From an uncultured Acidobacteriota bacterium (GTDB lineage: Bacteria; Acidobacteriota; Terriglobia; Bryobacterales; Bryobacteraceae): a stretch of 37,131 nt of DNA. The notes under the pieces are model-generated. The model was given only the letters and a program-made list of their open reading frames with translations. It ran no database searches and was not told where the DNA came from. The stretch covers positions 1-37,131 of the forward strand of contig CAADGY010000253.1 of assembly GCA_900696665.1 (NCBI GenBank). Reading direction: 5' to 3'. The translations under genes were made by a program, and so were the position numbers. Positions 1 to 8,321 of the stretch are shown piece by piece (the first letter of the stretch is position 1; each line of letters starts with the position of its first letter).

Positions 1-2887
1 CGAAATCGAGCGCCTCCATTTTCAGCCGGTCGAAAGGACTCGTCTCCTTCCGCTCCCATTCCACCGGAAGATTCACCTTACGGTTCAAGCGCCCGCCCAG
101 GTTGTGCACACCCGCCGGCTGCGGGTGATTCACGTCATAGGGAAACAAAAGTTCGATTCGCGCATTCGGATACTGCGCACGAATATGCGACGCCAGGGCG
201 GCTACGTAGTCCCGCAAACGCGTCTGCAGAAACTGCACATCCTCACCGCCGTTCACGTCCGGATCATCCGTCGGCGCAAAGAATGCTGTCAACGGCCGCC
301 CCAAAGCGGCCTGTGCCGCCGCTTTCGTGTACTCGCCGTAGTAGGCCATTCCACCACCCGGATTTTCCGGGCTGCCGCTTGTGAAAAACCACCCCAGGCA
401 CCCGCCGAACTGAAGATTCGGCGTAATTCCCGACTGTGCCATCAGATCCGCAATGGCCGTGTACACCGCCTTCTGATAGTCGAGCATCGGCGGAACAAAC
501 GCGCAATGCGTGGATTTTAACTGCCCGAATCCAATGTCCGTTTCTACTACTTTGCTGTCCAGGTAGACTGCTCCAAACCCATCCGGCGGATGAACCAGTT
601 CCATGGAACAAGCCACAACAATCTCACGACTCCGCTGTGCGCATTCCTGGAAGAGGTTGCGGTGCCAGTCGCGAGCGCCCCGGTTCAACGCCGGCGTCTG
701 TGAAGGGTCCACTTCCCAGGTTCCGGCATTTCCGGTACTTAGCGAGCCGGTGATCTCCACTTGCCCTTGTGAACCCGGCGAAAGTTCCTTATCGAGCTCA
801 ACCAGGTATGCCGGCTTCGCCGAACGGGCCGTGATGGTCAGCACATTCGCGTTCACTTCCGCCCATGCAACCACCGACTGTCCATTGATGTACTGCTTGA
901 AATGCCGCGCGATACCAGCGGGAGTTTCCCCCGGGAAGACCGTCTTTGCCAACCGCAACGCGGGAGCTTCGGGTTCGTCCACGCCAAACACTAACTTGAC
1001 GGTATCGCCTTCCGCGAACGATCCGGAAAACATCACCTGTGCCTGCGGCATCACCGCGCCCACCCTTCGCCGCTGATTCCACCAGAACACCCCCATGTAC
1101 TCATTCATGGGCGCAGTGAATCCAAGCTTGTCGAAGATCCACATCAGCCGCGCGGGTGAAAGCTTGTACGTATGGTCGGTCGAGTAATCGAGCGCGGGAG
1201 ATATCTCCGCGCCCGGCGGCAACGAGTCCGGCACATCGCCGGTAATTGCAGCCTCCAGGAAATCGAAAACAAACGGCTTTCCCTCCGTGATAACCGCGAT
1301 CACAACCGTGTGCGTCCCCGCCGGAACATGCTCGCGGATCAAGCGCCGCGTGCTGACAGCCGGTTCGTTGTTGATAAAACAATCTATGTCTTTTACGTGC
1401 GTGCCGTCGAGACGGACGGCAACTGCGCCACGATCGCTATAAAGCGACGTGCCGAGATACAAGTCGTGCGCAGCGGGGCAGGTGTATTTCACGGTTACCG
1501 AATCGCCCTGCTTCGACGCGCGCATGGCAAACCCGCCTGAATAGAATCCGGAACCGGGTTTAGTTTCGTCCGGCCCCAGGTGGCCTGTTTCCTGTTTATC
1601 TGTGGATTCAATCTTCCAGTCGCCGCTATACACGCATTCGGGGGCGCTCTCTTCAGTCCGCACGCTGCCCGGCGCCGCCACCTTCAGCCGCCGCCGGTCT
1701 TCGGGCCCGCTTACTGTCCAGTTGGAAAAGACGGCTTCCCATTCCGTATCCAGGTATGCCGCCGAGTTGGCGATCTTTGGTGCGAACGTGAGCCACATCA
1801 GCCGGATGCGTGTCAGTTCCGGCTTCTCCAACTCGAGCGCGATTTTCGAGAAATCGAGCTTCACATGCCAGGTTACATCCGACGTTCCGCCAGTAAATGT
1901 AGCAGTTTCCTCCGTGGTTCGAAGTTGCTCATTCTTGGACAGCGAGTACATCGATAGCATGTTGCCTTCCTCGCCGGGCGTTTGAGCAATGATTCGAATG
2001 ACCGGTCCGGACACCTCCGCTCGCAAAGGAATTTCCGCGTTAATGGCGGGCCAATTCGCGTTGTTGATGGCATCGGCAAGTTTGCGGGCGACTGTGTTCG
2101 CTCCCACCCCGTATAGCGTAAAGTTCGTAGTTGAGGATGACGACGAGACGGCAAAGCCGGCACCATCGTCGCGCTTGGCACGAAGCAGCACCTGGTTGGC
2201 TGCGCCGCTGTCCTGGGTGGCGCGAACTTCCGGGCAACTCGCGAGCGATGCGATCACTCCTAACGCAACCGAGGTGTTGGTGTCGCCGGTTTGCTCGAGG
2301 TAAGAATAGGCTACGCCGGCCACGGTAACAGTGTGCAACGTGCCCGCTCCCTTGCCTTCAAATGCGAACACGCATTCGACCTTATCCACTATGTAGTCGA
2401 ACCAGAGATTCTGATACCAGAGTGTCAGCCGGTCAAACTCTTTCAGGCCGTTGTCCTCAACCCTGAAGCTGCACTCGGCATAGGTTCGCTGCCCGCTTTG
2501 TACGACCGCGCGCGTCTTGGCCGGGTCCGCATCGTACAGCCGGATTTGCACTTTGTCGCCACTTTCCGTTATGACGTCCAGAAACGCCCAATCGATGGTT
2601 GGGTATTTCGTGGAGTCGAGCGGCGTCAGTCCCGTATAGCGCACATCGAATTCGAGGGTGAGCCCGTCGAACTCGAAATCGGGCAGATACTTGATACGCG
2701 GGTGTTCGTAGAAGTTGTCGGCATCGTACAGAATCAGCACGGCAAAGTCCGCCGCGTCGCGAAAGATACCGCTTACCTTGAAGCTGTTCGAGGTCGCCGA
2801 ATGGAGGGCGGCGCTCGCGCCAAGGTCGTCGAATCCGCGTAGTGCCAGAGTTCGGTCGGGCTGCAATTTGTAGATCCGCTCAGGCAT
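1..2887 (-). CDS. Large phage-tail-like protein (tail-sheath-like modules plus TIM-barrel-like part), 3' end outside window
   Basis: One uninterrupted reading frame of 962 codons runs from an ATG at 2887 (protein starts MPERIYKLQP) off the left edge, so the C-terminus is missing. There is no signal peptide. Residues about 184-250, 255-335 and 610-705 each look like a beta-sandwich module of the kind inserted in contractile-tail sheath proteins: a short strand, a helix such as TVARKLADAINNA, then strand motifs like VSGPVIRIIAQTPGEEGN and an ending such as ATFTGGTSD. Residues about 460-550 form another beta-rich domain. Residues about 735-962 (motifs FGGCLGWFF, FFAPTDDPD, IELLFPYD) resemble a TIM-barrel glycosidase-like fold. 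I recall a 'non-contractile tail sheath' protein family with N-terminal and TIM-barrel parts but cannot verify it here. The function is not established; a tail, tailocin or gene-transfer-agent component is inferred. The Shine-Dalgarno sequence is weak. Confidence 0.75.
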   Translation of the reverse strand, partial: MPERIYKLQPDRTLALRGFDDLGASAALHSATSNSFKVSGIFRDAADFAVLILYDADNFYEHPRIKYLPDFEFDGLTLEFDVRYTGLTPLDSTKYPTIDWAFLDVITESGDKVQIRLYDADPAKTRAVVQSGQRTYAECSFRVEDNGLKEFDRLTLWYQNLWFDYIVDKVECVFAFEGKGAGTLHTVTVAGVAYSYLEQTGDTNTSVALGVIASLASCPEVRATQDSGAANQVLLRAKRDDGAGFAVSSSSSTTNFTLYGVGANTVARKLADAINNANWPAINAEIPLRAEVSGPVIRIIAQTPGEEGNMLSMYSLSKNEQLRTTEETATFTGGTSDVTWHVKLDFSKIALELEKPELTRIRLMWLTFAPKIANSAAYLDTEWEAVFSNWTVSGPEDRRRLKVAAPGSVRTEESAPECVYSGDWKIESTDKQETGHLGPDETKPGSGFYSGGFAMRASKQGDSVTVKYTCPAAHDLYLGTSLYSDRGAVAVRLDGTHVKDIDCFINNEPAVSTRRLIREHVPAGTHTVVIAVITEGKPFVFDFLEAAITGDVPDSLPPGAEISPALDYSTDHTYKLSPARLMWIFDKLGFTAPMNEYMGVFWWNQRRRVGAVMPQAQVMFSGSFAEGDTVKLVFGVDEPEAPALRLAKTVFPGETPAGIARHFKQYINGQSVVAWAEVNANVLTITARSAKPAYLVELDKELSPGSQGQVEITGSLSTGNAGTWEVDPSQTPALNRGARDWHRNLFQECAQRSREIVVACSMELVHPPDGFGAVYLDSKVVETDIGFGQLKSTHCAFVPPMLDYQKAVYTAIADLMAQSGITPNLQFGGCLGWFFTSGSPENPGGGMAYYGEYTKAAAQAALGRPLTAFFAPTDDPDVNGGEDVQFLQTRLRDYVAALASHIRAQYPNARIELLFPYDVNHPQPAGVHNLGGRLNRKVNLPVEWERKETSPFDRLKMEALDF

Positions 2888-3081
2888 AACTGGCCGTCTC
2901 GATGTTACACGACGCGCGTGGCGTTTCCGGGTGTTCCAGCCCCTTATTCATTTGCTAACTGTAAGCACTCCAGCCTCTTAGCCCTATCCCGCAGACTTGT
3001 GAACGTGTGCTCCGGCCTAACGTGCTTTTTGAGTGGTAACCGGATCGCACGCCGCGCGTCAATCTGATTTGGTGAGCCGCC

Positions 3082-3528
3082 ATGACTGCAAAAAACATAT
3101 TGATCGCAATCGGGTTTGGTGCCCTCCTGATGCAATCGCCGGGTTGGGCTCAGGGCAGATACCGCGACGATTACCGTTACAACCGGAATCGCGGCGGCTA
3201 CTATGGGGCGGATGTGGTAAGGCGCGTGAAACGCGACGTGCAGGCAATGGCGCGCATCGCCGCCCCCCGTGTCGATAGTGAAAAGCGCGATCTGTTCCGC
3301 GACACCATCTACAACCTGGAGCGCTTCGAATACAACGGCCGGCGTGGCAAGTTCGACAAGGACCGCCTCGATGGAGCGATCGACGAGATGAAGCGGCTGG
3401 TGGGTTCGGATCAGATCAGCCGCCGGATGAAATCGGCTCTGGCGCGCAATATCGAAATACTGCGTAATCTGCGTGACGGCCGGGACGACTCGTACGGCTA
3501 CTACGGGGACCGTTTCGGGCGCTGGTGA
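3082..3528 (+). CDS. Small secreted protein of unknown function
   Basis: This encodes 148 residues. An N-terminal signal peptide is visible (hydrophobic core ILIAIGFGALLMQ, likely cleavage after GWAQG near residue 25). The mature part begins with a Tyr/Arg/Asn-rich stretch (RYRDDYRYNRNRGGYYG), continues as charged helices through about residue 130, and ends in another Tyr/Gly/Asp-rich tail (DDSYGYYGDRFGRW). There are no cysteines in the mature protein and no recognisable catalytic motif. A GGTGAG sequence about 7 bases before the ATG supports the start. It stands alone between a divergent large gene and a convergent oxidoreductase operon. I do not recognise a named family; a periplasmic or surface helical protein is the most that can be said. 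Confidence 0.7.
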   Translation: MTAKNILIAIGFGALLMQSPGWAQGRYRDDYRYNRNRGGYYGADVVRRVKRDVQAMARIAAPRVDSEKRDLFRDTIYNLERFEYNGRRGKFDKDRLDGAIDEMKRLVGSDQISRRMKSALARNIEILRNLRDGRDDSYGYYGDRFGRW

Positions 3529-3546
3529 ATCACCGCGCGCCCCGGT

Positions 3547-4155
3547 TCAACTCTTCCACAACGGACTTCGCTTCAGGGCGTATTCGATCGCTTCGGCGGG
3601 CACTATGTACTCCGATTTCACCCCGTTGCCTTGAAAACCGATATCTTTAATCCCGATGGGACTCGTGTAGAAGGCATCGACGGTCATCTTCAATACCCAA
3701 TCGAAAAAGCGCAAGCCGGGAGCCAGTTCGCCGGGCGCGTCTTTTGAGCGTGCGGCAGCACCCAACTCATCCATGATCCCGGTCTGCTGCTTTGGCGTAG
3801 CATCCAAGAATGTGTTGGCATAACGCCGGAGCATGAGACTGTCCAGCCACAACAGACCGCCCGAGTAGATGTCTCCGAGTTCCTGGCTCCCGCTGCACAG
3901 CAAATCGATAAATTCCGGCGCGCCGGCATCCACTGCGCTGCCTGAGACATCGTCGGCCGGCACGATCAATTCCGCGAGCCGCTGCACGGTCCTGTATTCG
4001 TGCTCGTTCAAGAATTTTGGCGTGTAACGGCCAGAGGCTCGTTTTTCCTGTTCCGCGGCATTGTGCACGTGTTGAGCCGCCTCCAGGCTTATCGGAGCCT
4101 CAACCGCACCGGTCAGCCCTGCGGCGATGGTTTCGAGCAGATGCCGCCGCGTCAT
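3547..4155 (-). CDS. Gluconate 2-dehydrogenase subunit 3 family protein
   Basis: This 202-residue protein begins with a Tat-type signal (MTRRHLLETIAAGLTGAV) and then has the family's typical segment FLNEHEYRTVQRLAELIVPADDVSGSA, followed by a helical body and a conserved-looking DAFYTSPIG motif near residue 165. In the known three-part membrane gluconate and fructose dehydrogenases, this small subunit carries the Tat signal and brings the FAD subunit to the periplasm. Here the preceding gene is a GMC flavoprotein with no signal of its own, and the genes overlap by one base (TGATG), so a co-translated, co-exported pair is a good inference. A cytochrome c subunit, normally the electron outlet, is not in the window. 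Confidence 0.88.
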   Translation of the reverse strand: MTRRHLLETIAAGLTGAVEAPISLEAAQHVHNAAEQEKRASGRYTPKFLNEHEYRTVQRLAELIVPADDVSGSAVDAGAPEFIDLLCSGSQELGDIYSGGLLWLDSLMLRRYANTFLDATPKQQTGIMDELGAAARSKDAPGELAPGLRFFDWVLKMTVDAFYTSPIGIKDIGFQGNGVKSEYIVPAEAIEYALKRSPLWKS

Positions 4156-5870
4156 CAGAGGTTCCCCTTTCGCATCTCTTCGGCCATGTAGTCAGAAGCG
4201 CGCCAGGCCAGGGCGTTGATGGTCAGCGTCGGGTTCTTATCGGGATTGCTCACGAACGATGCGCCGTCCACCACGAACAGGTTTTTCACATCGTGTGCCT
4301 GACAATACCCGTTCAGCACGGAGTTCTTCGCGCTCGTTCCCATGCGCGCGGTTCCAACTTCGTGAATAATCTCTCCGGGCACCGATATCGGTACGCTATC
4401 GTCCGCCCGGGCGAATGTTCCGGTCACGCGCCCGCCCATGGTTTCAATGATTGCGGCGAACGTCTGTTGCATATGCCGCGCCTGCTTCAACTCATAGTCG
4501 CTCCAGCGGAAATGGAATCGCAGCACGGGAATGCCCCATTTGTCCACCACCTTGGGATCGATCTCGCAATAGCTGAGATGATTCGGGATCATTTCTCCCC
4601 TGCCGGCAAAGGCTACGAAAGCGCCGTATTCGCGACGAATGCTTTCCTTAAGCTTCTTGCCGTACCCATGCCGGCGAATCATTCCGTGAAACGAGCCGAC
4701 GGAGGGCATGTCATACCCACCGCCGATTTCGATGTGATACCCGCGCGGAAATCCTAGTTCCCTTTCTTTGCCAAGCCCGAACCAGGGCATGTAGAGGTGT
4801 GCCCCGCCATAGCCGTCCGTGTCGTAGCGCGGCATGCCTTCGAGCGCCGGGACATATCCGCCCAGCGCGAGCCCAACCGTATCCATCAAATAGCGCCCCA
4901 CCAGCCCGGAGCTGTTTGCCAGACCGTCCGGGAACCGGCTGGAACGGGAGTTCAGAAGCAGCCGCGCCGATTCGCACGCACTTGCCGCGAGAACAATGAC
5001 GCGGCCCCGGATGCGTTTTTCGCGGCGGGTCCGTTTGTCGATGTAGGATACGGCGGAGGCCTTTCCCGTTTCGTCGAGCAACACCTCTCGTGCCATGGCA
5101 AGCTCGAAAATCTTCAGCTTGCCTGTCTTCAGCGCTGGAAAGATCTGCACCTGGCTCGATGAATAGTTGGAGGCGGTGATGCATCCGCGCTCGCACTGGC
5201 CGCAATAATGGCAGGCCGGCCGGCCGTTCAGGTTCTTCGTGATGACGGCGCGGCGATTGGGTATGCAAGGAATGCCAAGCTTTTCGCTCGCCTTCTTGAT
5301 AAGAACTTCGTGCGCTTTTGGAGGGGGTGGTGGAAGAAATACGCCGTCGGGTGCGCTGCGAATACCTTCGCGGCTCCCGGCAATGCCGATGAACGCCTCG
5401 GCCTTATCGTAGTAAGGCGCAATGTCTTCGTATGTGATGGGCCAATCCGTACCCAGCCCGTCTCGCGAGTGCGGTTGGAAATCATAATCCGAGAAACGGA
5501 ACGACATACGGCCGTAGTGGTTCGTCCGCCCGCCGATGATCCGCGAACGGAACCACCGGAACTTGGTGCCTTCACCAAGCGTGTAGGGCTCTCCCTCCAA
5601 CTCCCATCCGCCGCTGGTGGTGGAAAAAAATCCGAAAGGCTTGCCGCGGCCGAAATAGGAGGCGCCGCCATCTCCCGCACCGCGATGGCCGTACTCATAG
5701 GGCCACTTGTGCTCAAGAAAATCCTGGGCTGGATGGAGCATCGGGCCGGCCTCCAGCAGCGCAACACGGATGCCCATGCGAGTCAGCACATGCGCCACAG
5801 TCCCGCCACCCGCTCCCGATCCGATTACGACAACGTCAAAAACCTCAGCATCCCTCTGAGATTGCGGCAT
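4155..5870 (-). CDS. GMC-family FAD-dependent oxidoreductase
   Basis: This encodes 571 residues. The N-terminal dinucleotide-binding motif VVVIGSGAGGGTVA lies at residues 13-26 and the C-terminal GMC domain contains IIHEVGTARMGTS and NPTLTINALAWRASDYM, which supply the usual catalytic His and Asn. A cysteine group C220-x2-C223-x2-C226-x3-C230 lies in the middle; its ligand, if any, is unknown to me. GMC proteins oxidise alcohols or sugars; the substrate cannot be read from the sequence. The gene begins 21 bases after the molybdenum hydroxylase gene and overlaps the small-subunit gene by one base, so the three are probably one transcript. It has no signal peptide and is inferred to ride with the Tat-signal-bearing small subunit. 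Confidence 0.92.
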   Translation of the reverse strand: MPQSQRDAEVFDVVVIGSGAGGGTVAHVLTRMGIRVALLEAGPMLHPAQDFLEHKWPYEYGHRGAGDGGASYFGRGKPFGFFSTTSGGWELEGEPYTLGEGTKFRWFRSRIIGGRTNHYGRMSFRFSDYDFQPHSRDGLGTDWPITYEDIAPYYDKAEAFIGIAGSREGIRSAPDGVFLPPPPPKAHEVLIKKASEKLGIPCIPNRRAVITKNLNGRPACHYCGQCERGCITASNYSSSQVQIFPALKTGKLKIFELAMAREVLLDETGKASAVSYIDKRTRREKRIRGRVIVLAASACESARLLLNSRSSRFPDGLANSSGLVGRYLMDTVGLALGGYVPALEGMPRYDTDGYGGAHLYMPWFGLGKERELGFPRGYHIEIGGGYDMPSVGSFHGMIRRHGYGKKLKESIRREYGAFVAFAGRGEMIPNHLSYCEIDPKVVDKWGIPVLRFHFRWSDYELKQARHMQQTFAAIIETMGGRVTGTFARADDSVPISVPGEIIHEVGTARMGTSAKNSVLNGYCQAHDVKNLFVVDGASFVSNPDKNPTLTINALAWRASDYMAEEMRKGNL

Positions 5871-5891
5871 ACCGTCATTCCATCACATTCC

Positions 5892-8012
5892 TCACCCAAA
5901 CATCGGCATCGAGCGGACCCATCGCCCCGTCGCCGCATGCAAGGCCGAACCGATAGCGGGTGCCGCCAGCGTGATCGGGGCTTCGCCCGCGCCGGCGGAC
6001 TGGATCTCACGGCGGTCGATGAGGATCACTTCAATTTCGGGCGTGTCCGAGAAACGCGGGACGCGGTACTCGGAGAACGACGCATTGCGGACGTTCTTTT
6101 CGTCATAGTCGATGCGTTCGAACAGTGCGCCGCCGATGCCCTGAATCAACGCACCCTCGATCTGATTGCGAAGGTTGCCAGGATTTAGAATTGCGCCGAA
6201 ATCCGCGGCGGCGGTCATCTTCCGTACCTTCGTGCGCCGGCCATTGGTTTCAACTTCGACGAACACCGCGAGGTGACCTTCCTTCTCCAGGTTACAAGCA
6301 AGACCGTATCCGGTGCCGTTTCCGCTTTTTTGCCGGCCCCAGCCGAAGTGTTCTGCCGCGCGCTCCAGCACCGCGCGCATTCGGCTGTTATCCAGATTGC
6401 GAAGGCGGAACTCCAACGGGTCAGCCTTGTGCCGGTCCGCAAGTTCGGCAATGTGCATTTCCCGCGCGAACGTGTTGGCGACCGCTGCCAGCGATCGGTA
6501 GGAGCCCTGCCGCAGCGGCGAATCGCTGCGATGATAACCGCAATAGTAGTCGGCAATGGCGTAGGGCGGCGCCAGCGAACTAGCACCGGAGTTGTAGTTG
6601 TGGAAATCCCAAGCGACGATCTTCCCGCGCGCATCGCATCCGCTTGTCACTTCCACCAAACCGGCGGGACGGAAGTAGCTCGAACGGAATTCGTCTTCTC
6701 TGGTCCAGTGGACCCGGACGGGGGCTCCGGCCGCCTTGGCCAACCGCGCCGCCTCGAGTGCAACTTCGCCGCGCTGTTTGCCGCCGTATGCACCGCCGAT
6801 TTCGCCGGATATCACGCGCACCCTGTCTTCCGGAAGGCGAAAAGCTTCGGCCAGTTCCATTCTCACCAGAAACGGCGCCTGGCCGGCGTAGCGCACGGTG
6901 AGCTTCTCTCCACCCGCATCCTTGGTCCATTCGGCAATGGCCGACCTTGTTTCAAGCGGCGCGTGAGCGATGTAGGCGAGCGAATAACTGGAGATGTAAC
7001 GTGTATGTGAACGCTCCAGGGCGCTTGGGACGTTGCCCTTTTCGACGATGGCCGGATAGCGCGACCCAGCCTGCAACTGAGGCGGCCTGGCCGTCTTCTT
7101 AAAATGTGCCATCAGGGCAGGGAAGGGCACGAGCGGCTTCGTCTTCCACTCTGCGCGAATGATGGATGCCGCGCGGCGGGCGGATTCCTCGTCCGCTGCC
7201 ACCACTCCAAGCAAATCGCCATCGTGTACGACGCGGACATTTTCGAGGGCGCGGTCTGGAGGCGCCGTATAGGACAACAGCGTGGCGCGGTGAGCTGGCG
7301 GCCGGACCAAGGCGCCGTGCAGCATTCCGGGAACACGCTGATCGCTCGAATAATGAAGCGCCCCCGTCACGATCTCGCGCCCCAGCACCGCGGGATGATC
7401 CGTTCCGCAAATACGCCACCCGGCCGGCGGCGTTGGCGGCGCCTCGTGCGCTGTCTTCGGATTGTCGACGCCGGCGCCCGCTAATTCGCCATAGCTGAAG
7501 GTGCGCCCCGCGGGATCGCGAACCTGGCCATCTTCGGCCATAAGTTCTGCAGACGCAATGCGCCATTTTGCCGCCGCAATCTCGATCAGCTTCTGCCGGG
7601 TTCGTACTGCGGCGGAGCGGACAAGTGGAACGGTCTCGGGCGTGGTCAGGCTGCCCCAAGTGCCGCCGTCGTCCGGCGTCAGTGCCGTGTCACCTGTCAT
7701 CAACCGGATAGACGAGGTTGCGGTGCGCAGTTCCTCCGCGGCAACCTGCGTGAGCAAGGTACGCAGGCCTTGGCCCATGTCCACCTTACCCGTGAGCAGC
7801 GTGATCCGGCCATTTTCTGCGACATGGATTCGGGTGGTAACGGGCGCCAAACCTGCCGCCGGAGGTTCCATCACAGTCAGCAGAAGCCCCGCCCCCAGCA
7901 ATTTCCACAGATCCCGGCGCGTAACGGCGAGTTCGCAGGCAGGCGCGGCAAACAACTCGTAGCGTTCGGGTTCCACTTCGAAGATATAGCGCTGTTTCAA
8001 AGAATCGGTCAT
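5892..8012 (-). CDS. Xanthine dehydrogenase-family molybdopterin-binding large subunit (IorB-like)
   Basis: With the ATG at 8012 the protein has 706 residues; the frame stays open further upstream, but that extension looks non-coding. Residues 1-30 are followed by a Tat-like segment (TRRDLWKLLGAGLLLTV, residues 31-47). The body has landmarks of molybdenum hydroxylase large subunits: ITLLTGKVDMGQGLRTLL, ISGEIGGAYGGKQRGEV, and near the C-terminus AGEAPITLAAPAIGSALHAATG, whose Glu is the expected catalytic base. It is closest in style to the isoquinoline 1-oxidoreductase beta-subunit group, which is often exported. The small [2Fe-2S] subunit that normally passes electrons is not in the window. 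It is the first gene of an operon with a GMC oxidoreductase and its small subunit. The substrate is unknown. Confidence 0.88.
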   Translation of the reverse strand: MTDSLKQRYIFEVEPERYELFAAPACELAVTRRDLWKLLGAGLLLTVMEPPAAGLAPVTTRIHVAENGRITLLTGKVDMGQGLRTLLTQVAAEELRTATSSIRLMTGDTALTPDDGGTWGSLTTPETVPLVRSAAVRTRQKLIEIAAAKWRIASAELMAEDGQVRDPAGRTFSYGELAGAGVDNPKTAHEAPPTPPAGWRICGTDHPAVLGREIVTGALHYSSDQRVPGMLHGALVRPPAHRATLLSYTAPPDRALENVRVVHDGDLLGVVAADEESARRAASIIRAEWKTKPLVPFPALMAHFKKTARPPQLQAGSRYPAIVEKGNVPSALERSHTRYISSYSLAYIAHAPLETRSAIAEWTKDAGGEKLTVRYAGQAPFLVRMELAEAFRLPEDRVRVISGEIGGAYGGKQRGEVALEAARLAKAAGAPVRVHWTREDEFRSSYFRPAGLVEVTSGCDARGKIVAWDFHNYNSGASSLAPPYAIADYYCGYHRSDSPLRQGSYRSLAAVANTFAREMHIAELADRHKADPLEFRLRNLDNSRMRAVLERAAEHFGWGRQKSGNGTGYGLACNLEKEGHLAVFVEVETNGRRTKVRKMTAAADFGAILNPGNLRNQIEGALIQGIGGALFERIDYDEKNVRNASFSEYRVPRFSDTPEIEVILIDRREIQSAGAGEAPITLAAPAIGSALHAATGRWVRSMPMFG

Positions 8013-8165
8013 GGGCGCCCGGCCCGGTGGCTGATCCGGATTGTACCCCATTCGGTGGGAAGTACAAAGATAGGCAAAGACGGGCCAGATCGGCACTGGC
8101 GGCAAAGTCACAGTTTTGACCTGAATCGGGAACAAATTGCGCGTTAGTGAACAGAGGAGGGAGTT

Positions 8166-8321
8166 ATGGTCGTCATCCATCTGTTCGGGGTTCTGGCGCT
8201 GATCAGCATTGCGGGCATGTTTTTGTCCCTGATCGCCTCCCCCCCGCCCAAGACATCGAGTAACCCGCCACCCTTCCCTCAAGACGCTCCGCTACAATTA
8301 CCTCTGTCGGATGACATATGA
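8166..8321 (+). CDS. 51-residue single-helix membrane peptide upstream of and overlapping the regulator gene
   Basis: This short frame (MVVIHLFGVLALISIAG at its N-terminus, ending LPLSDDI) has an excellent Shine-Dalgarno sequence, AGGAGG at 8155-8160, five bases before the ATG. It encodes one hydrophobic helix (residues about 4-24) followed by a proline-rich tail. It ends in TGA at 8319-8321, overlapping the start of the winged-helix regulator at 8311 by 11 bases. The regulator's own start has almost no ribosome binding site, so its translation is probably coupled to this peptide. I know no family for it. It could be a membrane partner of the regulator or simply a leader peptide; both are inference. 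Confidence 0.6.
   Translation: MVVIHLFGVLALISIAGMFLSLIASPPPKTSSNPPPFPQDAPLQLPLSDDI

Noticed and set aside
104..2842. Several short open frames on both strands in the first 2.9 kb
   Set aside because: They lie across a continuous 962-codon frame with coherent protein-like sequence on the minus strand; the short frames have no ribosome sites or family features.
4017..4757. Long plus-strand frame opposite the GMC oxidoreductase gene
   Set aside because: It is antisense to a clear enzyme gene, with arbitrary composition and no family motif; typical of GC-rich DNA.
5208..6188. 326-codon plus-strand frame across the GMC and molybdenum hydroxylase genes
   Set aside because: It spans two real genes on the other strand and has no domain or ribosome binding site.
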